Below are positions 21,967 to 34,412 of a stretch of DNA of 64,000 nucleotides, piece by piece. Position 1 is the first letter of the stretch; the number at the start of each line of letters is the position of its first letter. Made by a program: the position numbers and the translations under genes. The DNA is from Bilabrum cf. latius. Lineage: Eukaryota; Bigyra: Bicosoecida; Bigyra; Bicosoecida. The notes under the pieces were generated by a model. That model was not told where the DNA came from and ran no database searches. It was given only the letters and a program-made list of their open reading frames with translations. The stretch is taken from positions 372,001-436,000 of the forward strand of contig OZ237754.1 in assembly GCA_965178125.1 (NCBI GenBank). The letters run 5' to 3'.

Positions 21967-24035
21967 ATGCCACGAGGCAACAAGGCCCTACTGATAGTGC
22001 TTTTGCTTGCGTTAATTAATTTGAACAATCAACTTTACGTTACCATAGTCGTAGAGTTCGATCGTTAGCGCAAAGAAGCAGATGCCCAAGCAGACATGCG
22101 AGGGAGGTACGAACGGGACCCTGCTAGGGTGTAGCAGCTCAAAGGTACCCGTGAGAATGGCACCATACAGCCTCCTGGTGTTTTTGAAGACATTAGATTC
22201 TTTAACACGACGGGATTTACGCCAGACCAGTTCAAAGCGCTCAAGCTGTGTATCCTGCCGTGGCTCGAGCCAGCCTGGAAGCGGCGGACCGGACGCCCCC
22301 GATTGCTTTCGATCGATCAAACGATAACCCTCTTTCTAGCAACACTTAGAAACAGTAAGATTTACCGGGTTCATCTTGTGCCTTGTTGGCGCCGTGCATA
22401 TGCTGTTCTTCTGCGAGTGCATTGCTCAGCTCCTATGGCGCAGAAGGTGGATACCGAATGGCGGAGACTAGCTGGGGTATTCCGAAACCCTAGATGACCA
22501 ACGCTTTTGTAATGGTCTCTCGAGCAATATTCGGGCTGCTCACCGAGCGACGCATGTCTGTTGATGAGGGAATGGCGATGGAAGGCAAACCAGACAATAG
22601 TCTTGCTTCGCGTTGCGTCGCTTTGCCGCGTGGCAGGGAGCTGCTTCGACTCGGACTTTATACAAGTACATTCGATTCGTGCATTCCAGGGTGCCTCATG
22701 GCCACTGACGGCTGCTTCGTGCCGTGCGGTGCGCCTACTGACGGTGAAAGGCACCTAATGGGACACAAGGGAGTTGGCATGACCATTTCTGCAATAACGG
22801 ACTGTAGGCGGATAGTAAGGGACGCCTGTATCGGATACTCTGCTTCAGTGCACGATTCGACTCTGCTCAAGAAGCATTCATTCCACAAACAGATGGCGAA
22901 GGCGCTAGCGGACAGGTTCGAAACGGTCCGCGTAAATGGCCGCGCTACGATGAAAAACTCCCGAAGTTTCTTGAAATAGCGATTTGAGTCGGGTGAGTAT
23001 CCTTTCCCGGTTCATACTGGCACCCCACTCTGGATTATCGGCGATAGTGCATACAGCAGAAGCGCCTGTCTGCTGAAGCCTGCAGCAGCTCAGGGAAAGA
23101 AGATTTTAGGCTAGAAATCTTCCGTGGCTTGGGCAGCACTCGTTGCCAAAGCAAACGCAGTGCTTAGTGGATTTAGAGTAATTGTGGAGCACGGTTTCGG
23201 AATCCTGAAGAGCCGTTTTGGCAAAATGCGAGACACAACACGTTAGTACGATCAGGCGTACTACCAGTCTTTGATCACGGTTGTACTGAACAATTTCCTA
23301 CGTTTGGTGCCCAAGTATGCCGATATGGATGACCCAATCGACTGGGCACGACCTGCCTGGGTGGTTGCTCTCATGCAGGCTGTGCGAGATGGTGCGACCA
23401 GATTCGATATCACTGCGTCGCACGACGGCAGCTATGCCCCCTTGCCATTCGGTGCTCTCTCTGAGCTGAGGAAAGGGACTGACGGAAAGTACCACTTCCA
23501 GGAACTGTCCAGAGAGGCAATAATTCGAAGCTTCGAGGGGACATCTTTCTTGAGTACCGAGATGAGGCTGCACGCTGAAACTCTACGTGCTGCGACAGGA
23601 GAGCTGCGCTCGTTGACTGCCAGGTAGGTGCGATCGGTTGAGGTTCCAAGGAATACCAAGGGGTTTCCTACTGAAATGGAAGCCCTAAATGAAGCTCGCT
23701 GGAAGGTGGACGAAGCCACACATGAAATTGTTCTGCAGGAACCGGATAACTCATCAAGGCATTGTCCGTAGAGCCCAACGTCAACTGATGCGTCCTACGT
23801 TAGGTAGATACCAGAAGACCAGTTTGCTGAGTATACAGACCAGAATATGCAGGACCAGTTTGAAGATGGGCGCGGATTAGGTCGATATGGCTAGGGCTCT
23901 CTTGCGACACGCGGCGAGAAGCTGCAGCGGGCTATCACAAGATACTTGTCCTCGAATTCGCTGCGGAAATGGCCACTCTTTGACATGCATGAGTACGCGT
24001 CGAGCTGGGCTCGCGGCTTCAGCGCAGCCAGTTGA
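21967..24035 (+). CDS. PIF/Harbinger-type DDE transposase (HARBI1-like)
   Basis: Two exons, 21967-22354 and 22444-24035 (89-nt GT-AG intron), give 659 aa ending in TGA. The N-terminal part has the family's pre-helix module (FTPDQFKALKLCILPWLEP, then SIDQTITLFLATLR) leading across the splice into a helix-turn-helix-like segment (YRMAETSWGIPKP). The catalytic DDE residues are all present: D in MATDGCFVPC, D in IIGDSAYS and E in IVEHGFGILKSRFG, in the usual order and with an HxGVGMTISAITDC-type core between. Eight or more TAG codons interrupt it under the standard code, so the element must be expressed with UAG as sense. The enzyme would cut and paste its own DNA with help from a DNA-binding partner, which I do not see. 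Flanking ends are not firmly located. Confidence 0.8.
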
Positions 24036-24281
24036 TCGGAAAGTCTACTACTTGATTTGACCTCATGCTGAGAATATCAAGATTCGTTTGTTCGTTCGTT
24101 CGCTGTAGATCTCTAGTGCTTTTAAAGTCACGTTCACTTCTAGACAACATACAAATACAACATAAACAAAACATGGGTACGAAGGCCAGCGGCGGCTTCG
24201 ACTTATCCTTAATTGGGTTCACATTTTTCATGGGCCAAAGTCATCAGCATTGGCCACCTGTGGAAATGCGTCACGCGTGGA

Positions 24282-27200
24282 TCATGCATCAGACCCGAAC
24301 ATCTTCCTCATTTCGATGGCTGCTGGATCTGGCATTTCTGGACACTTGGAGCTGAATTCTTCCCATGTCTTAAACTCTGCCACGATCGGCAGGAGCAGCG
24401 CCAAACCCTGCCGGAGCACATGCTGTGATTTTGGCGTCACTCCCTCAGCTGACCAGTCCTCCACGGCGAGACTGGTCAGTCTGGTCACCAGGACGCGGTA
24501 GCTGACCTCCGTCAACGTTTTTGGCAGGGTGATCATTAGGCGCACTAGTCCCTGTGACGTCGTAACAGACAGCGCCACTAGAGCATCTTGTAGCTGAGGT
24601 TCTTGCAGCCGCTCCATCAGGTCCTCCCCCGTCTCCTCGGACGCTGCATAAGCGCACAGGGCCTGGAATGCCTGAAGCACACCGGGGTATAGGCCACTGG
24701 TACCATCCCTCTGTGCAGCCTTCATTGCTTCATCCTGGGGACGCTGGGTGTCGGTTGCAGGTGGTCCCATGATCCGTTGCAGGACCTCCTGGATGGCGGC
24801 GTTGCCGCGGGCATGCTGCTCAATCAAGGCAGCCATATGATCAGGTCCATGGCTGGTCGCTTTTTTCGCTCGTTGGCCCTTCATTTTCCCTTTTTTCTTG
24901 ATGACCTCCTTAGGCACTGACATGGATCCTGTGAGCACCTCAGCCTCTCCATCACCCGCCCTGTGCACAGAAGCTTGGATCGACTGTATCCACTCCTTGG
25001 TCCATGGCATGTCAGCTCCCTGGAGCTTCAGCGAACTGCGTACATTCTGGGCTAGAGCCTTCTTCTTGTCGGACATGCTCTTTTCGCCCTTCAAGAAATC
25101 GACCAGCGTGCCCAATGCACCAACCACAGCTTCGTGCTGCCCAGGCAAGTCCGAAGCGGCAGAATGTAGAGCCCTTGCAACGTGGAAAACTAGCGACCCA
25201 TTCCCAGTGACGGACGACGACAACACCTTCTGCTTGAGCTGAGAGGTTACCGATCGCGCCTGTTCCAGTGCCTTCCGGAACCATTGGCCAAACCTGCCCC
25301 ACAAAACTCGGCGATCCTCCGATTTCTTTGTTGTTGCTGAGGTTGCCACTTTGGAGGATGTCCCTTCGCCCTTACTCGCGGCCTTGACCATCGCTTGAAC
25401 AGCAGACGGGACTATACTTGTGAACTGCAGCATGCCTGTCCGCTTGCCAACGGAGCCGTAAGAGAATTGGGCCTCGTCCGTTAGCAGCCATGCTGCAATC
25501 TGCAGGAATACATTCGCTTCCTGTGCCTTCCAGGTGTGCTTCGGACCCAGTTTGAAAGACGCCTTGGCTTTCTGCATGACAGCATTCGCCTGCAATAGCT
25601 CGCGAATCACACCACCTGACAATTCCAGGATGCACATGTTCTCGACCGCCTTATTCCCGGCACCACGAGCAACGGGCTGTTCACCCTTGCGCGACTTGAT
25701 GAACTCTTCCCAAACAGCATGCAGGTTGTTCAAGTTGAACTCCGCACCCATGTACTCCAAGAGCTGAGCTGCACCTTTCTCTGCACGTTGCAGGGAACTG
25801 TTAGTATGCTAAGAATGTAGAAATACGCCAAGGGAGCCAGCAGAAGCGTCGACGTTCTCATCGCTATCTGAAGAAGGATCGCTAGCTCCAGCACCACTAG
25901 CTGCTGACTTCAGCGGTGTGCTTACCCTCTCACCGTAGTCGTCATCATCCTCGTCCTCGCTGCTTGCCGGCCGGGCGCCCTTCTTCTTGCCCCTCGACGA
26001 CCTCCCCCCACCATCCGGGGTGCGGGTGCTGCGCAGGGGCTGGCCGCTTGCAGCGGCCTTCGTTGATGCCGCGCCTCCACTGCCCAAGCTCTCACGGTCG
26101 AAGCCGAACCCATCGTCATCATCCTCGTCCTCGCTGCTTGCCGGCCGGGCGCCCTTCTTCGTGCCCCTCGACAACCTCCCCCCACCATCCGGGGTGCGGG
26201 TGCTGCGCAGGGGCTGGCCGCTTGCAGCGGCCTTCGTTGATGCCGCGCCTCCACTGCCCAAGCTCTCACGGTCGAAGCCGAACCCATCGTCATCATCCTC
26301 GTCCTCGCTGCTTGCCGGCCGGGCGCCCTTCTTCTTGCCCCTCGACGACCTCCCCCCACCATCCGGGGTGCGGGTGCTGCGCAGGGGCTGGCCGCTTGCA
26401 GCGGCCTTCGTTGATGCCGCGCCTCCACTGCCCAAGCTCTCACGGTCGAAGCCGAACCCATCGTCATCATCCTCGTCCTCGCTGCTTGCCGGCCGGGCGC
26501 CCTTCTTCTTGCCCCTCGACGACCTCCCCCCACCATCCGGGGTGCGGGTGCTGCGCAGGGGCTGGCCGCTTGCAGCGGCCTTCGTTGATGCCGCGCCTCC
26601 ACTGCCCAAGCTCTCACGGTCGAAGCCGAACCCATCGTCATCATCCTCGTCCTCGCTGCTTGCCGGCCGGGCGCCCTTCTTCTTGCCCCTCGACGACCTC
26701 CCCCCACCATCCGGGGTGCGGGTGCTGCGCAGGGGCTGGCCGCTTGCAGCGGCCTTCGTTGATGCCGCGCCTCCACTGCCCAAGCTCTCACGGTCGAAGC
26801 CGAACCCATCGTCATCATCCTCGTCCTCGCTGCTTGCCGGCCGGGCGCCCTTCTTCTTGCCCCTCGACGACCTCCCCCCACCATCCGGGGTGCGGGTGCT
26901 GCGCAGGGGCTGGCCGCTTGCAGCGACCTTCGTTGATGCCGCGCCTCCACTGCCCAAGCTCTCACGGTCGAAGCCGAACCCATCGTCATCATCCTCGTCC
27001 TCGCTGCTTGCCGGCCGGGCGCCCTTCTTCTTGCCCCTCGACGACCTCCCCCCACCATCCGGGGTGCGGGTGCTGCGCGGGGTTTTGGTTGAGTTTCCCT
27101 CAGACCCCGCCCGACCAGAACGTTCTCCCTAAGGTAAAAGAAGCTGTTGGTTGCTCTTGGGTGTAGAAATTGAAGTTGGATGGCTTGGAACACGACCAGC

Positions 27201-27434
27201 CGCTTTTTGCACGGCGCCCGCAACTCCCTTGGATGCAGCCCGTTTCGGCCGCACTTTCTATTCGGACGAGGAGGTTGCGTCATCAATTCGCACGTTGTTT
27301 GACTCCTGTGTGCGTCTAGCCTTCCGTTTCGGACTCCGACTCGAGATAGAGCCGTGTGAACTGCTGTCTGGCCCGGCGCCTTGGGATGATGTCTGTCTGT
27401 CAGGTGTACGCGCTGATCTAGGACGAACAAAACC
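24282..27434 (-). CDS. Nuclear-type acidic repeat protein with unassigned helical C-terminal domain
   Basis: The visible last exon is open from 27434 to a TGA at 24282 (1051 codons) with TAGs at 27258, 27129 and 25809. The N-terminal part is basic and Ser-rich (SPKRKARRTQESN, RPKRAASKGVAG). Then come almost seven copies of a 58-residue unit (separate entry), and a C-terminal ~490-residue helical domain (from EFNLNNLHAVWEEF; AGNKAVENMCILELSGGVIR; LLPIVAEFKTWEEF) that looks like an alpha-solenoid but which I cannot name. The first coding exon is missing: the frame has no ATG before a TAA at 27444, and CCTCGCAG just before GGT at 27434 is a good acceptor. Charged repeats and basic patches suggest a chromatin or nucleolar role, by inference only. 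Confidence 0.7.
25930..27077 (-). repeat. 174-bp tandem repeat, about 6.6 nearly identical copies, coding
   Basis: Each 174-bp unit encodes 58 residues running from GSGGAAST through TRTPDGGGRSS and KKKGARPASS to the acidic block EDEDDDDGFGFDRES. Copies differ by only a few bases (one has T and L for K and S in the RSSRGKKK part, one has V in STKVAAS). The unit length is a multiple of three, so copy changes keep the frame. Near-identity suggests recent expansion or homogenisation. Confidence 0.92.
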
Positions 27435-28427
27435 CTGCGAGGATTATTAGCGATCATGCGTATTGTTCCAGGCATTGGGAGTAGGTTGGCTCGTCAATCA
27501 ACGTTTGAGGTGCAAAAAACAATTAATGTTGTGCGTATCGAGTCAAAGCGTTCAGGCACTGCAAAATATCATCGAACTATACCAAAGTTACTCTTAAAAC
27601 TAAATGTAAGCATCAAAGATAATGCTCACGGCTTTGGTACTACCTTTACGGGGCATGGAACCCCGCTAGGCTCAGTTCAAGTTAATTCGTCAGAAATTTG
27701 TCTCGAATCGAATCCCCACTCAACTAATCCCAGAACTAATCCCGATTTTCGGTTTCGAGACACGGCTTGAGACGGCAGTGAGGGCTCTGCCGGGGAGGGA
27801 TACAGCGGCAGAGTGCAGGCAGGTGGAGGACAACAGCGATGGAAGGATACGGCATAGCGGGAGTTCAAAAATCAAGAGAAAATCGACCCACATTCCTAGT
27901 TTATTCGCTGGAAGTACGAAGCAACTGCATTATAAAGTGGTCCGCTTTCATTAATCGAAAAAAGGAAATAATGAAAACAACAGTTTGAAAGTCTTCTTTT
28001 TACAACAAATGGGAGCAAAATGGCAGCGTGGTGCCATACGGAATGGCAACAGAGTGAAGATGGTACAACAGAAATGCATCATAGAGGCAGGAATCTGAAT
28101 AAATTCACGCCGTGGCGGCCTCAATAGATTGGAAAGTATGTATACTTGCGGCTAGTGTGACCTGCTCTGGAATCAACATCAGATCTGGTCTGCGTTCATG
28201 TCCATGGATGCTCCGGCTTCAGGTGAGGTAATTGCTGGAGATCTGCCCAAGATCCTGAATGTTGCTGACTGCTTGCTGTCAACAATAACAACAGCACGAT
28301 CCGGCTTTAACTGTTTCGTTCAGTCCATTTGTTGATAGGAGAGGATTGTAGAAGCCGTGAGTATCTCGTGTGGCAACTGCAGCATTATTTCGACTGACAA
28401 AGACTCAGTAAATCCGGGTCAAGTGAA
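27435..28427. other. Intergenic region, about 990 bp, with a small hairpin repeat
   Basis: AT-rich. It should hold the missing 5' exon and promoter of the 174-bp-repeat gene and the 3' end of the DENN gene transcript. Short frames (for example ATG at 27456 on the plus strand, 104 codons) have no recognisable content. A 64-bp inverted-repeat unit lies at 27699-27762. Confidence 0.45.
27699..27762. repeat. 64-bp unit bounded by TGTCTCGAA inverted repeats
   Basis: It begins TGTCTCGAATCGAATC and ends GGTTTCGAGACA; the outer nine bases are perfect inverted repeats. A related sequence (TGTCTCGAAACTCCGAATCC) lies at 21862, upstream of the transposase gene. Confidence 0.6.
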
Positions 28428-31400
28428 TTACGACAGAATAGACACTACATCAGTACGCCCTTCCGCCACAGCTAGCTACAGAGCCGTGCAGCCCTCGTAT
28501 GTCTCGATATCCTTGCTTGCTCCGACACTCAGAAGGGACTGCACGGCCGCTTCCTGACCCTCTTCAGCAGCCCTGTGAAGAGCAGTGCACCCGTGCTCAT
28601 CGATGCGGTCAGGGTCGGCTCCACCGACACGGGCAAGGTGCTCAATGACAGCACCATGACCTGCGACAGCTGCAACCATCAATGGAGTCATACCATTACG
28701 TGGATCTGCAGCGACAGCGCTAGCAGAGCCATTCTGTAGAATCCGTTGAACTTTGACCACGTCACCTTCTTCACAAGCCGACACCAGCGACTGCTGATCC
28801 TCTAAAGTGGCATGCAATCGCGGGGTACCGGAGCTGTCGGATTGCATGGGACCAGCCCATTCGGGTGCTTGCTCGGCAACCCGCGCACGCCCTACAGCAC
28901 GACTGTGGGGAGAAGGGCCAGTCACGGCCTTGCTCCCACCATTGCTGGACTCGGTAGTGCTAGATCGACTTCGCCGATCCCTTCGCTCCGCTGCCGTTGA
29001 TAGTATTGGCTTGCCATTTGCCGCCAAAAACACTAAATGTGACTAGTCTAGTAAACCGGCGGATGCATCAGATGCCATCATCAGTCGGTCCCGGCGCTGT
29101 TCGCGGCGGCTGCTATCGCTTGGGTCAGCGCCACTACCTTGTCGAGCAAGCTTTGGCGCCGGCTACGTGGCCGATGAGCCCTCTGCACCAGCTGCGGCTG
29201 CTTCATTGACCAAGTCGTCGTCGCTGTCTTCCTCAGAGTGGCCAGGCGGCAACGCCCGCATATCGCCTACCACCGTCCCTCCGTACCCAGACAGGTTCAG
29301 CTGAGCAGACCCGGTGGTGGGAAACAGATTTCCCTGCCTCTGAACGACGACGCTTGATAGTGCTTGTCCGCTGGATGCATACTTATTGGAGTCTTCTCGG
29401 GCTGATACGGGCACTGTAACCACGTTTCCTCCAGTCTGCGATCTCGGTCTGCGGGGATCTTCGGAGGACTTCATTGCATCACTCCTGGCCTCGATGGGTG
29501 GACGCTTACTGCTCGTGTCGACGAACAGCGATCCAGATGAACTAAATCGGTCAGACCTCGGGCCATCCAACAGTGATGGGGGTCTCTCTGCGCTGTGGAT
29601 CATCCTCCGTCGCCACTCTGCGAGTACCACACGCAACCTTTTGCGTCTCCATCGACGCAACAACCGACTCCGTCCGAGCTACGAATGAAATCTAGCAAGT
29701 GCCTGTGACTCGAGGAACCCCTCCCACCATTGCAGCTCCCCTGCAGATAAGGTTGCTTTCGTTCTATCAATGCACTCATCAAGTGACGATAGCACTCCTC
29801 TTTGCACTTGATTGAGCATGTCTTTTGTCGCCTGTACCTCCGGATTCTCGACCATTGTCACGGGTCGTTCCTCGTCCGATGGAAGCCCGTCTGATTGGTT
29901 GGACCGATCCGGTTCAGCAGGAACAGGAGGCAGGCTCAGCCTGTGCTCGACTTGTTCCAGCAGCTCTTCGTGTCGAGGCAGCAGTGTTCTTGCGAGAAGG
30001 TGCTAAGATATGTGGCACCTGAAAATCTCTGCGATTGCTCTGACATCGAGTCGCTACGCCTTGTCAGTGGTGAAAATGGGCTGATAGAACGACTCACCGG
30101 TCTCAAAATTCTAAATTACTCCACCTGTGCGGCACAAGGACTTCATGTGCTTCTACAGCTTGTAGCAAAGCGCTGAACTGTCTGGCAGTAGCATTTCTAG
30201 GTAGGCGGGCCCGGTGATGGACTCCCCTTGAATCACCTGTTCTTTCACTGGCACGTCAATCGTGGCACGATCCAACCTAACAATGAGCGTGTCGGACTCC
30301 TGCACGAAGCCATGTGGCAAGTCCTAGACGCCTGCCAAAATGGGCATTGGAGACTCCACGATGTCGAGAAGAGACGGTGACACTATGGGAATCATCTTGT
30401 GGGCCCAATGTAGCGGTCTGAGCAACGCCTCAAGCCCTAGCACCGTCGCAGCAGCAGCGCTACCGGGAAGCTGCCCTGCAACGACCAAGACCTTGTGCTC
30501 CGACAACAGAGCACCAACTGTCATGCACAAGACATCAGTATCAAGGAGAGACACTGGTATCGGCAGGCACCAGTCCACTACTGCCCCCCATGCCTCCTCA
30601 CTGTGAAGGGAAGAGCCGCCGTCGAAATGTATCATTGAATGGGCATGAATGATCCGCAGCACTTTTTCCGCTGATAAAAACATCGAGGGTTCGCTTCCAA
30701 CAGACTGATCGGCTCCTGCTTGCGCTGCATTTAGCCCGACATCATGATCGGTGCGAGCACTCCGGCCAACCTATGCCGCAGATTCTTCCGTATCCGCAAT
30801 GCCTGCAGCTGCTCGCACGCCGGACGCGATAGAAACGTTGCCAGTGAGAGTAAGCTCGTCATCTTTCTATTGGGCGCCGGCGTATGCCTGAGCATGACGA
30901 AGCCGCCCCCGGCTTGCACGAGCTAAGCTGTCCTCGGCTGCTCGTATGGATCGCTCTTCCACGCTGCTTGCCTCACCATGCTTAGCAGAGCTATTACTTT
31001 GCGAGCTGGTGCTCGAGTCTGCGTCATCTGTAGCGGTCCTAGATGCCTCTGAGAATGGTTCCAGTTTCACGCTTTCCTTTGGCAGTTTCGTTGCCATGGA
31101 CAGTCGATCAAAACTGGTCTGCGTGAGGACCTAGCGGTGCATGCCAAGCACCTCGGGTGGCTCCAGGGCAGCTTTTAGCGGGCCACTGCCCAGGAGGTCA
31201 CCCGAGGGGCTGAAGAGAGCCGCCTCAATAGGTAGCCCGATTGGCAGACTCATAGGTTGTGCTGGAGTAGTCGAGATATCGAGCAGGCCAGGATGCTTCT
31301 TGCTGAGCTATATCCACAGATCGCCGCCGCTGGAACCAACCAGCCTGCTTCCTGCGCTGCCACTTCCTATCGAATCCGCATCGGCCAGCGCAAGCCAGCC

Positions 31401-33965
31401 CGGAAGCGGCAAACATGAACCTACCGGTGAGTCCACTGCCGAGTACAGCTCGGCAAGTCTACGGAGCGGAGAATTGCTAGCGTCGCCGGGGTCTCCCCGT
31501 GTCGAGGAAGTGTTGCTAGCCGCGCGATGCAGGGGATTCTGTGTTACATTATTGTCGGCGTCCATGCTAACCCCGCTAGGTGCTGTTGAGGCCAGAGCTG
31601 CAGCAACTGATGATGACACTAAGCTGGGGTGCCACCGGATGAAGTCAGCAGCTGGGTCAACCTTTTGAATCATGTTCAGCAGGGAGGCAACTGAACGCTA
31701 CCCACCTTTACGACGTGAGCCTGATATCGACCGCTTTGCTCTCTCAAGTGCATTTTGAGTCCAAGCCCGCGGGGATACAGCTTGTCCAAATCTGGGAACG
31801 GGTCTGTCCATCACCTCTTGAACGATAGTCGCAGCAGCCACAGCAGCCCTTGCTAGAACACCGCCTGCCCCCTAGAATACAATCAAGCCATCTGTTTGAT
31901 ACGAAGCACCCGGAACGAGATCACGTCCATCTTTTGCGGCTTGTGTTGCTGGGCTTGGCCGTTCGTCAGAGTGGCTAGCTGGCAGCTCGCCCACGACACC
32001 GATGACACCTTCTAATTCCCCGTCTTGCAAGGAGTCTCTGCCGTCCACAGACTTTGATTCGCCCTCGCCCTATCCGGCACCGCTTGGAGATGCAATGCTG
32101 CTACCACCTGATCCCTGGCGGCGACGCGCTTTCTTCGTTCTGGGCATTGACTCAGGCACGAAGCCAGGCAGCGTGCAAATTGTTTCGAGTGACTCCGCTA
32201 TGGACCTGGCAACCTGAAGCAACAGCGGAAAGAACGGGTACCTGGAGGCCACTATGACAATCCGTGGTACTGCAAACATAAAGCCAGATGGAATGGCTGG
32301 ACACTGCGCAAGCCTTGGATCGTCGCAAGGATCGTCCAGCGGATCGGCTTGCGTGGACCTAGCCGCGGCCGACGTGCTGCTGCGGGCTGCTCCCCGCACA
32401 TGCGGGCCTGACAGCCGCCTTCCAACTGAGTCATGGTGCGCAGGCGAGTCTTCACTCCCAGCTGCGTGTGCGGAGCCAATACCAGCTAAGGATGGCGCTA
32501 CAGAGATAGTTGAGGACCTGTAGTCATCGGACCGGACGATTTGCGTCGTGCGAACAGCGACACAGTACCTCTCAGTTGATGGTGACGGTTGCTGCCAGGT
32601 TCCATACACAGCATCAGCCTGCACGCTGCCACGGGAATCGCCAATCGGACTTTCCGAGTCCGGCGCGCCTGGTGTCCACGAGGGAACTAGATTCCCAAGG
32701 GCAGCGCCGTGAGCATGCTTCCACAGCTCTGCTTCTGCCTCAAAGTCGCCATCAGACGAAGGGATCACGGTGGTCAGCGTGCTCTCACCTCGGTATGCAT
32801 CCGATCCGAGCTTCAGGTACCTCTGGAAATCTTTCCGGGCATCATGCGGGGACGGCTTCCCGAAGATCTGCAGTCCATGGATGTTCATCCCAGGGGGGAA
32901 CATGATCTCAGTCAGGATATCTGTGCTGCAGAGGGGCGAACCAGGGATCACAGCCAGCGTCCTTGCCGGAGGACATGGCACTGCGATTCCATCAGCTCCG
33001 TGAACGCCGCCTGCCGCCGCTGGGTGTTGCTGGCCGGAAACAGAGCCGATTGTCCGTGCGAGCTCTCTTCTCAGTCTCAGAACGCAGTCAGCCGCTGCTG
33101 GACCAGATATAACAGCTGCATCCAGCAGTGGCACTGTCTGGCGGACGGCTGGAACGCTAGGAGGCCGGCCCAGAGGCATGTGGCGAAGCAGCGCGAGGCG
33201 AGACTCGCTGCTGCGCTCCCTCTCCATCGCCTGCGCACGGAGAGCGTCCAGTGCTGCTTCACGCCTTCTCTATTTTAATTTTTGCGTTGGAACCTGGGTC
33301 TTCGCTTCCAGCTAGGCTTCAGAGCCCTCTGCGCTGGTGGCGAGAGGCTCTGGTTCTGGTACGGGTGTGCTTTCGGCAGGTTTTTCCTCCATTGCGGTAA
33401 AGCCCACGCCACCAAGAGCATCTTCAAAGTCAGAGTCGTCTGAATCTAATTCCTGTGTGCGCGCAATCTTCGCGGCTGGGCCAGTGGTCGGTGCAGACAA
33501 GGAGGCGACGCTCGCAGAAGCTTCAACACTAGTTCCCGCGGTACTGGCACCTTTTGGGCGAATCACAATCGGTGAGTTAACCTGAGTTGCTGCACGTAAC
33601 AACGACTTGCCTGAACGGTGTCTAGCTTGTGGTTCTCCGGGCTTTTTGTGAACAGCCAAAGAATCGTCATCGGAATCGATTTCTGCGCCTGGAGCCATTT
33701 CTGTGCTATCTTCAGAGTCAGACTCCTCGCTAACAACCTCTCCAGCGGCTTGCCTGTACTTACGCAGCTGTCTCTACAGGTGCTAGCACCGCCGTCGCTC
33801 GGTAAAGTACCTCTACTTCCATTTCTCCTGTGAAATTTGCGCAGCAACATGTACACTCGTAACGTGCGGAATCTGTAACGTAGCACGATTGATCAACTGG
33901 ACGTGCATACTTACAACTTGTCTCGATGCATCACTTTCAGCCTCTGGGCCCGACGGTTGGCTCAT
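28428..33965 (-). CDS. DENN-domain protein with C-terminal ankyrin repeats (putative Rab GEF)
   Basis: Two exons, 33965-33915 and 33827-28428 (87-nt intron, donor GTAAGTATGC, acceptor TTTCACAG), give 1816 aa ending in TAA. An N-terminal basic amphipathic stretch (EKWK-Q-RYFTERR) and acidic Ser/Asp patches precede the DENN region. uDENN signs are ILTEIMFPPGMNIHGLQIFG; a linker, IVIVASRYPFFPLLLQVAR, matches the strand before cDENN. cDENN itself is clear: PVSLLDTDVLCMTVGALLSE, RPLHWAHKMIPIVSPSLLDI, ESPMPILAGV. A dDENN-like WWEGFLESQALARFH follows. The end has three to four ankyrin repeats (NGMTPLMVAAVAGHG, HGCTALHRAAEEGQ, EGCTAL-Q-LAVAEGR). DENN modules activate Rab GTPases by nucleotide exchange on membranes; ankyrins would bind a partner. 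About 21 TAG codons are spread along the gene. Start codon chosen by the first exon's clean splice. Confidence 0.85.
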
Positions 33966-34412
33966 GAGGCCAAGGATCTTTGTGGACCTGCGTGCGGTTC
34001 GAAGGTTCGGGCACCAGCACGGAACGTTCTTTCTGCTCCAGAAAGCGAATTCAGATTTTTCCTAGTCTAGCTCCAAGGTAGGTCTCAAAGAAGGTTGTAT
34101 TTATCTATTGTGAGTTCGCAGTAAGGCTACTACTTGTCAAATTGTATCGAAGCCATGCTGGCTCGCCGATTTGGTCACTAGCCAAGCATGTCTGCCAATA
34201 CACGACTGTAATGCAATGTGGAACATCGGATCCACTGAAGATGGGCTAGTTTTATTGACTCCTAAATGTTTATTGGTACTTAACCACCCTTCTCGATGCT
34301 CATACCTACCATATAATCGCAGCAGGCAAGTCTTGAAGGCGCAGAAACTTCGATCTTGTCGCTGCTAGATTTGATCATACTTGCGTTGCTGCACTAAGCA
34401 TAGAGATCGAGT
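33966..34412. promoter_or_regulatory. Shared 447-bp region between two divergent genes
   Basis: The DENN gene (minus) and the pseudokinase-armadillo gene (plus) start on opposite sides. Part of this stretch is open in the DENN frame up to a TAA at 34101, but the strong splice donor at 33914 favours a start at 33965. No motif stands out. Confidence 0.4.

Noticed and set aside
25916-27166. 416- and 381-codon plus-strand frames over the tandem repeat
   Set aside because: Both arise because the repeat unit is a multiple of three and lacks stops in several frames; they have no content outside the repeat.
25922-27475. 517-codon minus-strand frame starting MPGTIRMIANNPRR
   Set aside because: It is a shadow of the 174-bp repeat in another frame. 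The other frame crosses its TAGs into a 490-residue helical domain and has acidic/basic bias typical of real protein.
27456-27770. 104-codon plus-strand frame starting MRIVPGIG
   Set aside because: AT-rich spacer, no recognisable motif, and it runs into the 64-bp inverted-repeat unit.
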